Below are positions 42,674 to 51,639 of a stretch of 64,000 nt of DNA, in pieces (position 1 is the stretch's first letter; every line of letters starts with the position of its first letter). The translations under genes were made by a program, and so were the position numbers. Below the pieces are notes generated by a model. The model saw only the letters and a program-made list of their open reading frames with translations, had not been told where the DNA came from and did no database searches. The stretch covers positions 1,077,001 through 1,141,000 of the forward strand of contig NZ_CP060495.1 of the NCBI RefSeq assembly GCF_014334095.1, read 5' to 3'. The DNA comes from Novosphingopyxis iocasae. Its GTDB lineage: Bacteria > Pseudomonadota > Alphaproteobacteria > Sphingomonadales > Sphingomonadaceae.

Positions 42674-42696
42674 CCAGAGGCGCTTTAGACCTCTGG
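42674..42696 (-). terminator. Hairpin after ydbL
   Basis: CCAGAGG (42674-42680) and CCTCTGG (42690-42696) form a 7-bp stem with a 9-base loop about 40 bp beyond the ydbL stop. There is no T-run, so termination is uncertain. Confidence 0.35.
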
Positions 42697-42736
42697 CGGG
42701 GTTACCCTAGGGAAGGGTGCCTTTATGCCGCCCGGA

Positions 42737-43117
42737 TCAGGGGCAGCGCGGATCGCGCGTGGGCGGGCCGCTGTCGCGCGTGACCCACTGGCCGCCGGGC
42801 GTTTGGTATTTCTCGCCAGGCGAGGTCTGCAGGATCAGGCGGCAACCGGTGGTGAAGGCAAATTGCTCCACAGTTGATCCGGCGCTCGCCGCGCTGCTCG
42901 TATAGGCCGCCTTGCGCTTGATATTGATGTCATCCACCAGTGCGCGGATCGCCGGCGACGGCGAGGATACAAAACCAAGATAACCGTCCGGCTTTTCCCC
43001 GATCAGCCCCTGGGTGCGGGCCTGCTGATAGGCCGGATCGCGCTGCGCATGCGCGGCGGGCGTCACCAGGACGAGCGCCGCCGCCGTCATCGCCACCGTT
43101 GCAAACCGCTTGAACAT
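42737..43117 (-). CDS. ydbL: YdbL family (DUF1318) periplasmic protein
   Basis: A 126-residue exported protein: signal peptide (VAMTAAALVLVTPAAHAQ), then the family core QARTQGLIGEKPDGYLGFV and DDINIKRKAAYTSSAA. The C-terminal tail (GCRLILQTSPGEKYQTPGGQ) is an extension beyond the E. coli length. In E. coli YdbL regulates YdbH-YnbE intermembrane bridges that move phospholipid to the outer membrane. It follows ynbE by one base in the same operon. Confidence 0.9.
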   Translation of the reverse strand: MFKRFATVAMTAAALVLVTPAAHAQRDPAYQQARTQGLIGEKPDGYLGFVSSPSPAIRALVDDINIKRKAAYTSSAASAGSTVEQFAFTTGCRLILQTSPGEKYQTPGGQWVTRDSGPPTRDPRCP

Positions 43118-43118
43118 C

Positions 43119-43319
43119 TTAGAAAATCTCCGCCTGCTTCTGGATCAGCTGCTGTGCATCGCTGTCCAGTCTATATACTACTTCCTGCTGAATGTTGATA
43201 TTCAGCTCGATCACGATCGGCTTGGTGGGCGCCTCCACGCTGACGCATGCGCCCAACGAAAATAAACCGCCTAACATGGCAATGGCTCCGAACCGATCGT
43301 GAACCTTTGGGATCATCAT
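43119..43319 (-). CDS. ynbE: YnbE-like lipoprotein
   Basis: A 66-residue lipoprotein. The signal peptide ends in lipobox LGAC, followed by VSVEAPTKPIVIELNINI and a C-terminal QQEVVYRLD segment, as in YnbE. YnbE multimers are thought to extend the beta-barrel groove of YdbH to the outer membrane. The ATG overlaps the ydbH stop (ATGA), fixing the pair's expression. Confidence 0.88.
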   Translation of the reverse strand: MMIPKVHDRFGAIAMLGGLFSLGACVSVEAPTKPIVIELNINIQQEVVYRLDSDAQQLIQKQAEIF

Positions 43320-46300
43320 GGCACATTCTCGCTTTCGCTGGGCTGAACATCGGCTGCCTTCGCCGGGTTTAGCGCGTTCCGGATATCCGGATCGGATTGG
43401 GTGTCGAGCCGGTTCTCCACCTCGTTCAGGCTGCGCTGCTGCTCGATCAGGCTGGGTAGATTCTGTTTGATGAGCAGACTGGGATCGTAATAGCTTTTGA
43501 TGGAGCTGATGATCTGCAGGAAGGGTCCGCGGATATTCACGTTGAACTGGATCGGCAGCTTGGCGATCTCCCGGCTGATGATGTTGCGCTTGGCGCCCTC
43601 ACCCTGCTGCAGACCGGCAAACTTTACCTGCGTCACCATCTCGCCTCCCAGATCCCCGTCCAGCGCGATTGTCAGCTCGCGGTAGCGGATCGATTTCAGC
43701 ATGTCGAAGGCGAGATTGGCGAAAGGCGACAGGTCTTTATAGGTCAGCTCGCCCAGATAGGCGATGGTGCCCCCGCCCTCACGCGAGACCAGCCTGCCGC
43801 CATCGATGCGGCCGCCTGATTGATCGAACGTCATCGGCAGCACGCCGTCGAACACGCCGGTCGCCTGCAGATTGTCGAACCCGAAGCGTTCCAAGAAAAT
43901 GGCCATGTCCATGCCGGTTACCTCGAAGCGCAATTCCTTGGCATTGTCTCCGCCCAGATCGAGGATCGTGGGATCGAGATGGATGGTGCCGCCCGCAAAA
44001 GGCCAGTCGGCTCCCTCGATCTTCACGCGCTGGCCGGGCAGCAGCTGATAGGTGAGCAGGCCGTCGAACACCTCGAAACCCGGATTGACCGTGCCGATCG
44101 CAAGCTGCTGACCGGGCGCGGTTTCCAATCCCAGCAGATCGTTGAAGCGGATCGTGCCGGACAACTTCTGCACCGGACCGAAGGGCGCAGCAAGATCGAG
44201 CCCAGCCGTGCTGAACGCGCCGTCACTGGTCACCGAATCGCCGGACCAGCGGATTTGCCCGGTGCCGGAAATGCTGCCTTTCACATTGGCCACGGTGCCC
44301 AGCGTCAGCCGCGTCAGCGCATCGGGCTGCAAGGCGTCGCCGAACGTCAGATTGTCGACGGTAAGGTCGGCCCGGCCACTGGCATCGGCGAAGTTGTGAA
44401 AAAGATCGACCGCCGCGACGCGCGTGCCTGTCTTCGGTTCGTACAACAGGCCGTCGGCGGTAATCCGGTTGCCCGCGAAGCGCAGCGAGACATCGCGCGC
44501 GTCCATCGGCTCGAACCGATCCGGCGTGGCAGCATCGGCAACCTTCAGCCCGCCGGCAAGATCGAAGACCCCGTCCTTGAGCGTCCAATCCCCCTCCGCC
44601 TTGCTCAGGAGGAGCGGCACATTGCCGATGCGGCCCGAACCGCCCGCCATCGTGCCAGACAGCCCGGCCTCGCCGAAGCGGCCGGTGAAGCGATCGGCAT
44701 CGAAGATCGTCCGGCTTTCCGGGGTACCCAGCCGCACCTTGAGCCTGTCCGCATCAAATCCGGCAAGGGTCACACCGATCGCCTGCGACGCAATCGTGAT
44801 CGGCGTAGTGCCGAGCTGCCCGGAAAGGTCCGGCGAAATCACCCGCGCATCCGCTTTGGCCCCGCCCCGTCCAACGGTAAGCAGAGTGCCTGATGCAGGG
44901 CAGACACGCAGCCTGTCCTTATCCAGTTCAAGGCTCGACAGTCGAAACGCCTCGAAACCCACCGCCTGACATGTATTCCATAAAGATAGCTGACCGCCAC
45001 GGCCCCACAGGCCGCTGAGCGGAAGGTCGAGCCCGGTGACATAACCACCAAAAAGAGGCCCCGTCATCCGCGCCCGGCCAACCAGCGCAGTGCCGCCGCG
45101 CACGGGGCGGAAAGCGAGCTCGGGAAGCGCGAGCCGCGCATCGGCGGTGCCGTAATCGGCCAGGCGAAGCTGCCCCGCAAAGCCGCCACCGGACGGTTTC
45201 AGATCGAGCACAGCCTGCGGCAATCCTCCGCCGGCGAGCCGGATTTCTCCGTCCAGCTGCGGACGCCAGCCGTCCCGCGCCTTAACGATGCGCAGATCGT
45301 TGACGAGCCTTGCCCCCGCACCTGAAGCCGCGTCCGCGCGAATGCCCGACAGCCGCAAATATTGCTCGCCCTTTCCGCCCAGAACCGCCTCCAGCCCGGC
45401 AGACAGATCGACGGATCGCAGCGCCTGCCGCCCCGCCGCCGCCAGCTTCTCCAGAACCGGCTTCAGGGGCGTCGAACCAAGGCTGCGCGAAGCTTTATCG
45501 ACCGGATCGAGATAGGAGCCGGACAGCCGAAGCGCGCGAATCTGCGGATCACCCGTCAGCACCGCCCGCATGCCCTGCGCCGTCTGGGCGAGCCGCAGAT
45601 CACCTTCGAACGCCGCCGAGCGCGCGGCAAGGTCCGGTCCGCGAAGTCCGTTCGCGGCGATATTAAGGGCGATCTGGTTGCGCCGCGCATTACCGTAAAA
45701 ATCGATACTGCCTTGCACCGACGCTGCGCGATATCCGGAGGCGCTGGCACCATTGGCGGTAAATTCGCTCTTGCCGGTCCAGCTCTTTAGCGTGTCCGAG
45801 AAGGTGACGTCGAGACGCTGCTCCGTGCCGCCTACCGAGAAGCCGTCACAGGCATGGCCGCCGCTGCGAAGTGGGCCTTCCAGATGCGGCCGGCCGCTCT
45901 GGATCGCGATGTCTCCGAAGAAGGTGGACTGCGCCGCCCTGCATCCTCCTAGTGACAAGCCATCGGTGACCGCCGCCACCTGCCCTTCAAAACCATTGGC
46001 GAGATTGCCCTGCCCCACCAGCTTGATCCCGGCATTGCCGTACGGTGTCGCCAGCCGCACGCGTGCGTCGGTGAGCGTCGCGAAGATTTCGGGCAGCGAA
46101 AAAGGCGCGGTGCTGCTGGGATCGCGGAACTTGTCGATTTCCCCGAAACTGAGGCCGTTTGGGGTCAGCTTCCCGTAGACACGAACCCCGTCGGCGCGAA
46201 TTCGCGCCACCCGCGCGCCGAGCCCGTTCGGCACCACATCGATTTCCACCCAGTTGGCGGTCAGATCGGGCCGCGTCGGATCACCGATGACAACATCCTC

Positions 46301-46492
46301 GATCCGCTGCGTCTTCAGGCCGATTTTGGCGATACGGTAACTGGCACGCACATCGCGCTTTGCCAGCTCATCCCGCACGAAGCCGTCAGCAATCTGCGTG
46401 CGCTGGAACCAAACATAAGCCAGCAATCCGACGAACAGGATTAGTGCGCCGTAGAATATGTAGCGACGCCGAAAACGCCGGCGTCTGGGCAT
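43316..46492 (-). CDS. ydbH: YdbH, AsmA-like intermembrane lipid-transport protein
   Basis: A 1058-residue protein. An N-terminal anchor (YIFYGALILFVGLLAYVW) after an arginine-rich start precedes a long series of beta-rich repeats typical of TamB/YdbH/YhdP bridges. The C-terminal part carries the YdbH/dicarboxylate-transport-type domain (SREGGGTIAYLGELTYKDLS; LAFDMLKSIRYRELTIALDG). The start at 46492 is preferred over a TTG at 46549. It is the first gene of ydbH-ynbE-ydbL, divergent from radC. The role is bulk phospholipid transport to the outer membrane, inferred from E. coli. Confidence 0.88.
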   Translation of the reverse strand: MPRRRRFRRRYIFYGALILFVGLLAYVWFQRTQIADGFVRDELAKRDVRASYRIAKIGLKTQRIEDVVIGDPTRPDLTANWVEIDVVPNGLGARVARIRADGVRVYGKLTPNGLSFGEIDKFRDPSSTAPFSLPEIFATLTDARVRLATPYGNAGIKLVGQGNLANGFEGQVAAVTDGLSLGGCRAAQSTFFGDIAIQSGRPHLEGPLRSGGHACDGFSVGGTEQRLDVTFSDTLKSWTGKSEFTANGASASGYRAASVQGSIDFYGNARRNQIALNIAANGLRGPDLAARSAAFEGDLRLAQTAQGMRAVLTGDPQIRALRLSGSYLDPVDKASRSLGSTPLKPVLEKLAAAGRQALRSVDLSAGLEAVLGGKGEQYLRLSGIRADAASGAGARLVNDLRIVKARDGWRPQLDGEIRLAGGGLPQAVLDLKPSGGGFAGQLRLADYGTADARLALPELAFRPVRGGTALVGRARMTGPLFGGYVTGLDLPLSGLWGRGGQLSLWNTCQAVGFEAFRLSSLELDKDRLRVCPASGTLLTVGRGGAKADARVISPDLSGQLGTTPITIASQAIGVTLAGFDADRLKVRLGTPESRTIFDADRFTGRFGEAGLSGTMAGGSGRIGNVPLLLSKAEGDWTLKDGVFDLAGGLKVADAATPDRFEPMDARDVSLRFAGNRITADGLLYEPKTGTRVAAVDLFHNFADASGRADLTVDNLTFGDALQPDALTRLTLGTVANVKGSISGTGQIRWSGDSVTSDGAFSTAGLDLAAPFGPVQKLSGTIRFNDLLGLETAPGQQLAIGTVNPGFEVFDGLLTYQLLPGQRVKIEGADWPFAGGTIHLDPTILDLGGDNAKELRFEVTGMDMAIFLERFGFDNLQATGVFDGVLPMTFDQSGGRIDGGRLVSREGGGTIAYLGELTYKDLSPFANLAFDMLKSIRYRELTIALDGDLGGEMVTQVKFAGLQQGEGAKRNIISREIAKLPIQFNVNIRGPFLQIISSIKSYYDPSLLIKQNLPSLIEQQRSLNEVENRLDTQSDPDIRNALNPAKAADVQPSESENVP

Positions 46493-46596
46493 GGGCTCGT
46501 CCGCGACTTCCACGGGCTGCGCTTTGCGGCAAAGCCGCCGGGGTTTCAATCATATTGGCTTGCGCTAATCCTCTACGCGGGGGGGGCAAGCGAATC

Positions 46597-47283
46597 ATGG
46601 ACGGGAAAGCAGAGCATCACGGGCGCGGCCATCGCGAGCGGTTGCGAGAGCGTTTGCTGCGCGGCGGGCCGGACGCGCTGGCCGATCATGAGCTGATCGA
46701 ATATCTGCTGGCACTCGCCATCCCGCGCCGCGACACCAAGGCGCTCGCCAAGGATCTGATCGCCGAATTCGGCGGTTTTTCCGCGCTACTTTCCGCCGAT
46801 GCCGAAGCCATCGCCAAGCAGCCCGGCATGGGAGACACCAGCACCGCCGCGCTGAAAATCGTGCAGGCGGCAGCGCTTCGCCTTGTCAGCGAGCCTGCTC
46901 GCACTCGCCCGATTCTGTCGAGTTGGCAGGCGCTGTCCGATTATCTGCATGCCGACATGGCGCACCGTGCCACAGAACGGGTTCGCGTGCTGCATCTGGA
47001 CGGCAAGAACCGGCTGATCCGCGACGAACTGGCGAGCGAAGGGTCGATCGACGAAGCGGCGGTATACACGCGTGAGATTATTCGCCGCGCGCTGGACCTC
47101 GGCACGTCCGCGCTGATCCTTGTTCACAACCACCCCAGCGGAGACGCCACCCCCAGCCGCGCCGATATCCAACTGACCCGCGAAATCTTGGAAGCCGGCA
47201 AGCGGCTCAATATTCAGGTGCACGACCACATCATCGTCGGCCGTGAGGGCCACACCAGCCTGCGCAGCGCGGGGTTGATCTGA
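46597..47283 (+). CDS. radC: RadC/DUF2466 family JAMM protein
   Basis: A 228-residue protein with an N-terminal HhH-like region (DALADHELIEYLLALAIPRR; KQPGMGDTSTAALKIVQ) and a C-terminal MPN+/JAMM domain. The metal motif is visible as VHNHPSGDATPSRAD with upstream E in ELASEGSIDEAAVYTRE. RadC is no longer seen as a true repair protein, and its role is uncertain. The start at 46597 is the first ATG after the G-run at 46580-46586. It stands divergent from ydbH, followed by the ccd pair on the other strand. Confidence 0.93.
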   Translation: MDGKAEHHGRGHRERLRERLLRGGPDALADHELIEYLLALAIPRRDTKALAKDLIAEFGGFSALLSADAEAIAKQPGMGDTSTAALKIVQAAALRLVSEPARTRPILSSWQALSDYLHADMAHRATERVRVLHLDGKNRLIRDELASEGSIDEAAVYTREIIRRALDLGTSALILVHNHPSGDATPSRADIQLTREILEAGKRLNIQVHDHIIVGREGHTSLRSAGLI

Positions 47284-47285
47284 GG

Positions 47286-47585
47286 TCAGACGCCCTGAAG
47301 CAACATATCGACCGCCCCGCTGATCTGAAAATGATGCTCGGCAAGATTGGCGACCACTTCGCCGAGCGCCTCAACCGGTACCGTGCTCAGGAATTGGGTG
47401 ACCAAGATCTGTGCTTCACCCAGAATATCGAACGAAGGATTGAGACGCTGGGCTGGAAGCGGGGCAAGTCCGGGCGGCTGTACTGGAATGACGACGCGAT
47501 TGACCAGGTGCGACATCAAATCCGATTGAATATTGAGCAGTAGCGTTCCGTCAATATCGCTGCGGTGTAAGTCGTACTGAGCCAT
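47286..47585 (-). CDS. ccdB: CcdB-family toxin
   Basis: A 99-residue CcdB. Conserved features are QYDLHRSDIDGTLLLNIQSD, HLVNRVVIPVQPP, LNPSFDILGEAQILVTQFLS and the C-terminal end (ISGAVDMLLQGV). CcdB poisons DNA gyrase in F plasmid. The C-terminal Trp-Gly-Ile of the F toxin is not present here, so strength of toxicity is uncertain. The ATG overlaps the CcdA stop (TAATG). Both genes sit between radC and purB, only 3 bp after the radC stop. Confidence 0.92.
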   Translation of the reverse strand: MAQYDLHRSDIDGTLLLNIQSDLMSHLVNRVVIPVQPPGLAPLPAQRLNPSFDILGEAQILVTQFLSTVPVEALGEVVANLAEHHFQISGAVDMLLQGV

Positions 47586-47818
47586 TAGAACTGGCGGTAG
47601 CGCGCGAGCGGAAGGCCGTGTTTTCGGACATATTCGTTCGAACTTTCAATCGCCGTGCGGTTCTCTTCCTGCCAGCGGCGGCCTTTTTCTACGGCGACGG
47701 CTTTTCGAAGCCCCTCCTCCACAGCCTCCGGCAAATCGATGCCGAACTCCTGCGCCTCATCGACCAACTCAGCGTCGAGCGAGAGATTGATAGACTTGCG
47801 GGGCGACAACGCGCTCAT
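47585..47818 (-). CDS. ccdA: CcdA-family antitoxin
   Basis: A 77-residue antitoxin: N-terminal ribbon-helix-helix (RKSINLSLDAELVDEAQEFG) for operator binding, and a C-terminal toxin-neutralising tail rich in charged residues (RRWQEENRTAIESSNEYVRK) ending PLARYRQF. The start at 47818 has an AGGAG site. It is the first gene of the pair and probably represses its own promoter in the 133-bp gap shared with purB. Confidence 0.93.
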   Translation of the reverse strand: MSALSPRKSINLSLDAELVDEAQEFGIDLPEAVEEGLRKAVAVEKGRRWQEENRTAIESSNEYVRKHGLPLARYRQF

Positions 47819-47951
47819 AAGGCGTCTCCTTTGCGAACCACGGTCACTATAGCGTAGGCTCTTCGGTATCGCCACGTCATAAGCTTTGCCCCTCGCCCAC
47901 CCCTCTGCTAGCCGCGCGGGCGACTCCTCCCCGCACACAGAAGGACAGCCG

Positions 47952-49253
47952 ATGGTCCCCCGCTATGCCCGCCCCGCCATGACCGCGATCTGGGAGCCGG
48001 AATCAAAATTCCAGATCTGGTTTGAGATTGAGGCGCACGCCACCGATGCGCTTGCTGAGCTCGGCGTCGTGCCGAAGGAAGCGGCGAAGGCAATCTGGGA
48101 GAAGGGCGCGTTCGAGGTCGATCGCATCGACGCGATCGAGGCCGAGGTGAAGCACGACGTCATCGCCTTCCTGACGAACGTTGCCGAGCATGTCGGCCCC
48201 GAAGCGCGCTTCATGCATCAGGGCATGACCAGCTCGGACGTGCTCGACACCTGCCTGGCGGTGCAGCTCGCCCGCGCCACCGACATTCTGCTGGAAGATA
48301 TGGACGCGCTTCTCGAGGCGCTGAAGCGGCGCGCGCTGGAGCACAAGTTCACGCCCACCATCGGGCGCAGCCACGGCATCCATGCCGAACCGCTTACCTT
48401 CGGCATGAAGCTGGCGCAGGCCTATGCCGAGTTCGATCGCGGGCGCGAGCGGCTGAAGGCGGCGCGCGCGGAAATCGCCACCTGCGCCATTTCTGGCGCG
48501 GTCGGCACTTTTGCCAATATCGATCCACGCGTCGAAGAGCATGTTGCCGAGAAAATGGGTCTGACGCCCGAGCCCGTCTCCACGCAGGTGATCCCGCGCG
48601 ATCGACATGCGATGTATTTCGCGACGCTCGCCGTCATCGCCAGCTCGATCGAGCGGCTGGCGACCGAAGTGCGCCATCTGCAGCGCACCGAAGTGCTGGA
48701 GGCGGAGGAATATTTCTCGCCGGGCCAGAAGGGCTCCAGCGCCATGCCGCACAAGCGCAATCCCGTGCTGACCGAAAACCTGACCGGCCTTGCCCGCATG
48801 GTACGCAGTTATGCGATGCCCGCGATGGAGAATGTCGCGCTGTGGCATGAGCGCGACATCTCGCACAGCTCGGTCGAGCGCTATATCGGGCCGGACGCGA
48901 CCATCACGCTCGATTTCGCGCTCGCCCGCCTCACCGGCGTGATCGACAAGCTGGTGGTGTATCCGGCGCGCATGCAGGCCAATCTCGACAAGATGGGTGG
49001 CCTCGTCCACTCGCAGCGCGTGCTGTTGGCGCTGACGCAGGCGGGCATCAGCCGGGAGGATGCCTACCGCATCGTGCAGCGCAACGCGATGCAGGTGTGG
49101 GAATCGGACGGCGAGAAGCGCCTTCTTGATCTGCTCAAGGCAGATCCGGATGTGACCGCGAAGCTGAGCAACGAGGAAATCGAAGAGCGCTTCGATCTCG
49201 ACTATCACTTCAAGGGCATCGACCGGATTTTCGAGCGCGTCTTCGGCGAATAA
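47952..49253 (+). CDS. purB: Adenylosuccinate lyase
   Basis: Enzyme of purine synthesis that eliminates fumarate from SAICAR and adenylosuccinate. It has 433 residues and the superfamily signature [11 protein letters not shown], with [12 protein letters not shown] and [11 protein letters not shown] around the active-site His. The start at 47952 has AAGGA upstream. It is isolated from other pur genes; purF lies 45 kb away. Confidence 0.96.
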   Translation: MVPRYARPAMTAIWEPESKFQIWFEIEAHATDALAELGVVPKEAAKAIWEKGAFEVDRIDAIEAEVKHDVIAFLTNVAEHVGPEARFMHQGMTSSDVLDTCLAVQLARATDILLEDMDALLEALKRRALEHKFTPTIGRSHGIHAEPLTFGMKLAQAYAEFDRGRERLKAARAEIATCAISGAVGTFANIDPRVEEHVAEKMGLTPEPVSTQVIPRDRHAMYFATLAVIASSIERLATEVRHLQRTEVLEAEEYFSPGQKGSSAMPHKRNPVLTENLTGLARMVRSYAMPAMENVALWHERDISHSSVERYIGPDATITLDFALARLTGVIDKLVVYPARMQANLDKMGGLVHSQRVLLALTQAGISREDAYRIVQRNAMQVWESDGEKRLLDLLKADPDVTAKLSNEEIEERFDLDYHFKGIDRIFERVFGE

Positions 49254-49282
49254 GCCGCCCCAAAATCGCGCGGGCGGGCCGC

Positions 49283-50317
49283 TCAACCCGCCAGATCGTG
49301 CTTCTTGATGCAGTGCCTGAGCTGATCGTAGCTGAGGCCCAGCGCCTTGGCCGTCTGCCGCTGATTATAGCGGTTGGCGGCCAGCGCATATTCCACGATC
49401 GAGCGCTCATAGGCCTCCGTCGCGGCCTTGAGGTCGTCGATCCCCTCGAAATCGATAGAGGATGAGGCCTGCGGTTCGGGTACGCTGTCCGCCAGATCCT
49501 TGCGCGAACGCCCTTCCTCGCGCGCTGCTTCCGGTTTCGGCCGCCAGGGGGATGCGAACGGATCGAAGATGATGTGGTCCACCGGGCCGTCCTCGGCGCT
49601 CCACCGATAGACCGCGCGCTCGACCACATTGCGCAGTTCGCGCACATTGCCGGGCCATTCGTGCCGCTCGAGCGCGGCGCTCGCTAGCGCACCGAAGCCT
49701 GGCCAGCTCTCCCAGCCGATTTCCGCGGCCATACGCCGTCCGAAATAATCGGCGAGCACGCCGATGTCGCCTTCGCGCGCGCGCAGCGGCGGCAGCGTCA
49801 CCACCTCGAAACTCAGCCGATCCAGCAAGTCGGCACGAAACTCGTTGCGCTCCACCATAGAGGGCAGATGCGCGTTGGTCGCCGCCACGATGCGCACATC
49901 GACCTTCACGGGACGCGAGGCGCCGATGCGCGTCACCTCGCCATATTCCACCGCGCGCAGCAGGCGCTCCTGTGCGGCCATGGACAGCGTGCCCAGCTCG
50001 TCCAGGAACAGGGTGCCGCCGTCGGCCTCCTCGAACCGTCCTTCCCGCGCGCGTGTGGCGCCGGTGAAGGCACCGGCCTCATGCCCGAACAGCTCCGCCT
50101 CGATCAGCGTTTCGGGGAGCGCGGCGCAGTTCATCACGATCAGCGGCCCGCCCCAGCGCGGGGACAGGCGGTGGAGACGCTCGGCGATCAGTTCCTTGCC
50201 CGTCCCGCGCTCCCCGATCACCAGCACCGGGCGGTTGAGTTCGGCCGCTTTCGAGGCGCGCTCGACCGCGTCGAGGAAGGCACCGGACTGACCGATAAAT
50301 TGATTGTCGCGCTCCAT
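49283..50317 (-). CDS. pspF: Phage-shock operon activator PspF
   Basis: Sigma-54 enhancer-binding ATPase of 344 residues. It has no receiver domain, as normal for PspF. Walker A is GERGTGKE, the sigma-54 contact loop GAFTGATR, Walker B DGGTLFLDELG, and a C-terminal Fis-type HTH (NQRQTAKALGLSYDQLRHCI). PspF is held inactive by PspA and activates pspA transcription when the membrane is stressed. It is transcribed divergently from the psp operon. Confidence 0.95.
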   Translation of the reverse strand: MERDNQFIGQSGAFLDAVERASKAAELNRPVLVIGERGTGKELIAERLHRLSPRWGGPLIVMNCAALPETLIEAELFGHEAGAFTGATRAREGRFEEADGGTLFLDELGTLSMAAQERLLRAVEYGEVTRIGASRPVKVDVRIVAATNAHLPSMVERNEFRADLLDRLSFEVVTLPPLRAREGDIGVLADYFGRRMAAEIGWESWPGFGALASAALERHEWPGNVRELRNVVERAVYRWSAEDGPVDHIIFDPFASPWRPKPEAAREEGRSRKDLADSVPEPQASSSIDFEGIDDLKAATEAYERSIVEYALAANRYNQRQTAKALGLSYDQLRHCIKKHDLAG

Positions 50318-50325
50318 GCCCAAAA

Positions 50326-50344
50326 CTTGGCATATTTTACCAAG
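50326..50344. promoter_or_regulatory. Candidate PspF upstream activating site
   Basis: Inverted repeat CTTGG-N9-CCAAG located about 78-95 bp upstream of the sigma-54 promoter, the usual enhancer position. A second inverted pair CCGGTCT/AGACCGG spans 50373-50397. Confidence 0.45.
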
Positions 50345-50418
50345 TCTCGGCAACAGAAACCTGCAGCAGGTACCGGTCTCGGTTCGAAAAAGACCGGAAT
50401 TCCGGCATTACCGGCGGT

Positions 50419-50435
50419 TTGGCACGCTTCTCGCA
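50419..50435 (+). promoter_or_regulatory. Sigma-54 promoter of the psp operon
   Basis: TTGGCACGCTTCTCGCA: GG at 50421-50422 and GC at 50433-50434 separated by exactly 10 bases, matching the -24/-12 consensus. Transcription is expected to start near 50446, 35 bp before the first gene. Confidence 0.88.
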
Positions 50436-50480
50436 ATGTGTGGTACAAGATGGAAAACAATCACATTCAGGGAGCGTATC

Positions 50481-50633
50481 ATGCGCCGACGCAAGTCCAA
50501 TCAGCTCGCAGCGGGAGCACTGGCCGCCATGTTGCTCTTGTCGGTTCTTCTGCTGAACGCGCTCGGCCCGTCGCTGATGGCGGCCGCCGGGCAGAGCCAC
50601 GCTGGTGGGCCGACCGCGAGCATTCTGGCGTAA
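50481..50633 (+). CDS. Small 50-residue membrane protein leading the psp operon
   Basis: A 50-residue protein: basic N-terminus (MRRRKSNQLA), one hydrophobic helix (about residues 9-31) and a small Gly/Ser tail. A GGAG ribosome site lies eight bases before the ATG. It sits between the sigma-54 promoter and pspA, where canonical psp operons have no gene. It could be a stress peptide or a membrane-tension sensor partner; no family is recognised. Its AT-like contrast is slight and codon use matches neighbours. Confidence 0.7.
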   Translation: MRRRKSNQLAAGALAAMLLLSVLLLNALGPSLMAAAGQSHAGGPTASILA

Positions 50634-50671
50634 GCGCCCCCGCCCGAAACAGTAACTACGGAGTATCCTTG

Positions 50672-51343
50672 ATGAGCATCTTCTCCCGCACAAGAGACAT
50701 CGTCGCCGCGAACGTCACCGAAATCCTCGACCGGTCGGAAGATCCGGCAAAGATGATCCGCATGATCATCCTGGAGATGGAAGAGACGCTGGTGGAAGTG
50801 CGCGCCTCTGCGGCCCGTACGATCGCCGACCAGAAGGAACTGCGCCGCCATATCGATAAGCTCGATACGCTGCAGCAGGACTGGACGGAAAAGGCGCAGC
50901 TCGCGCTGTCCAAGGACCGCGAGGATCTGGCCAAGGCCGCGCTCGTCGAAAAGCGCAAGGCCAGCGACATGGCCGAGCAGCTTCGTGCCGAGATCGGCGT
51001 CCTCGAAGACGCGCTGAAGGCGTCCGAGCAGGACATCCAGAACCTGCAGAACAAGCTGCAGGATGCCCGCGCCCGCCAGAACAACATCATGACGCGGCTG
51101 GAAAGCGCCGAAAACCGCGTGCGCCTGCGCTCGATGTACAATGGCGACAAGGTGAAGGACGCCTTCTCGCGCTTCGACATCCTGGAGCGCCGCGTGGACG
51201 AGGCCGAGGGCCGCGCCGACGCGCTGCGCCTGGGCAGCGAAGGACCGAAGTCGCTCGGCGACGAGATCGCCGCCCTGGAGACCAACGATCAGGTCGACGA
51301 CGAGCTGGAAGCGATGAAGCGCGCGATGAAAAAGGAGGACTGA
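50672..51343 (+). CDS. pspA: Phage-shock protein A
   Basis: A 223-residue ESCRT-III-like membrane-remodelling protein. An amphipathic N-terminal helix (SIFSRTRDIVAANVTEILDR) is followed by long coiled coils (ADQKELRRHIDKLDTLQQDW; LEDALKASEQDIQNLQNKLQ). In unstressed cells PspA binds PspF; under stress it coats damaged inner membrane. The ATG at 50672 has GGAG. It is the second gene of the sigma-54 unit. Confidence 0.96.
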   Translation: MSIFSRTRDIVAANVTEILDRSEDPAKMIRMIILEMEETLVEVRASAARTIADQKELRRHIDKLDTLQQDWTEKAQLALSKDREDLAKAALVEKRKASDMAEQLRAEIGVLEDALKASEQDIQNLQNKLQDARARQNNIMTRLESAENRVRLRSMYNGDKVKDAFSRFDILERRVDEAEGRADALRLGSEGPKSLGDEIAALETNDQVDDELEAMKRAMKKED

Positions 51344-51347
51344 AGCC

Positions 51348-51638
51348 ATGGAAGGCATTTTCGCAATCGCGGCCATCTTCATCGGGCTGCCCTGGCTGAT
51401 CTTCCATTACGTCACGAAATGGAAATCCACCGCCACCCTGACGAACGACGACGAGAAGCTGCTGTCCGACCTTTATGAGACCGCCCGCCGCTTTGAAGAT
51501 CGCATCGAAACCATCGAGCGCATCATCGCCGCCGACAATCCCCAATGGCGCCCCAGCCGGCTGGAAGACAGCCGCCCGGGCGAGGACGATCCCCGCCGCG
51601 CCATCGACAACATTCGCTCGCTGGAAAGGAACCGCTGA
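51348..51638 (+). CDS. pspB: Phage-shock protein B, long form
   Basis: A 96-residue PspB: one N-terminal membrane helix (IFAIAAIFIGLPWLIFHYV), then a coiled coil (LSDLYETARRFEDRIETIER). It is longer than E. coli PspB (about 74) by a charged tail. It begins four bases after the pspA stop. PspB and PspC sense membrane stress and release PspA. Confidence 0.93.
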   Translation: MEGIFAIAAIFIGLPWLIFHYVTKWKSTATLTNDDEKLLSDLYETARRFEDRIETIERIIAADNPQWRPSRLEDSRPGEDDPRRAIDNIRSLERNR

Positions 51639-51639
51639 C

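Noticed and set aside
49868-50670. Extended pspA start reaching into pspF
   Set aside because: The frame is open but only MSIFSRTRD at 50672 matches the PspA family N-terminus and has a ribosome site.
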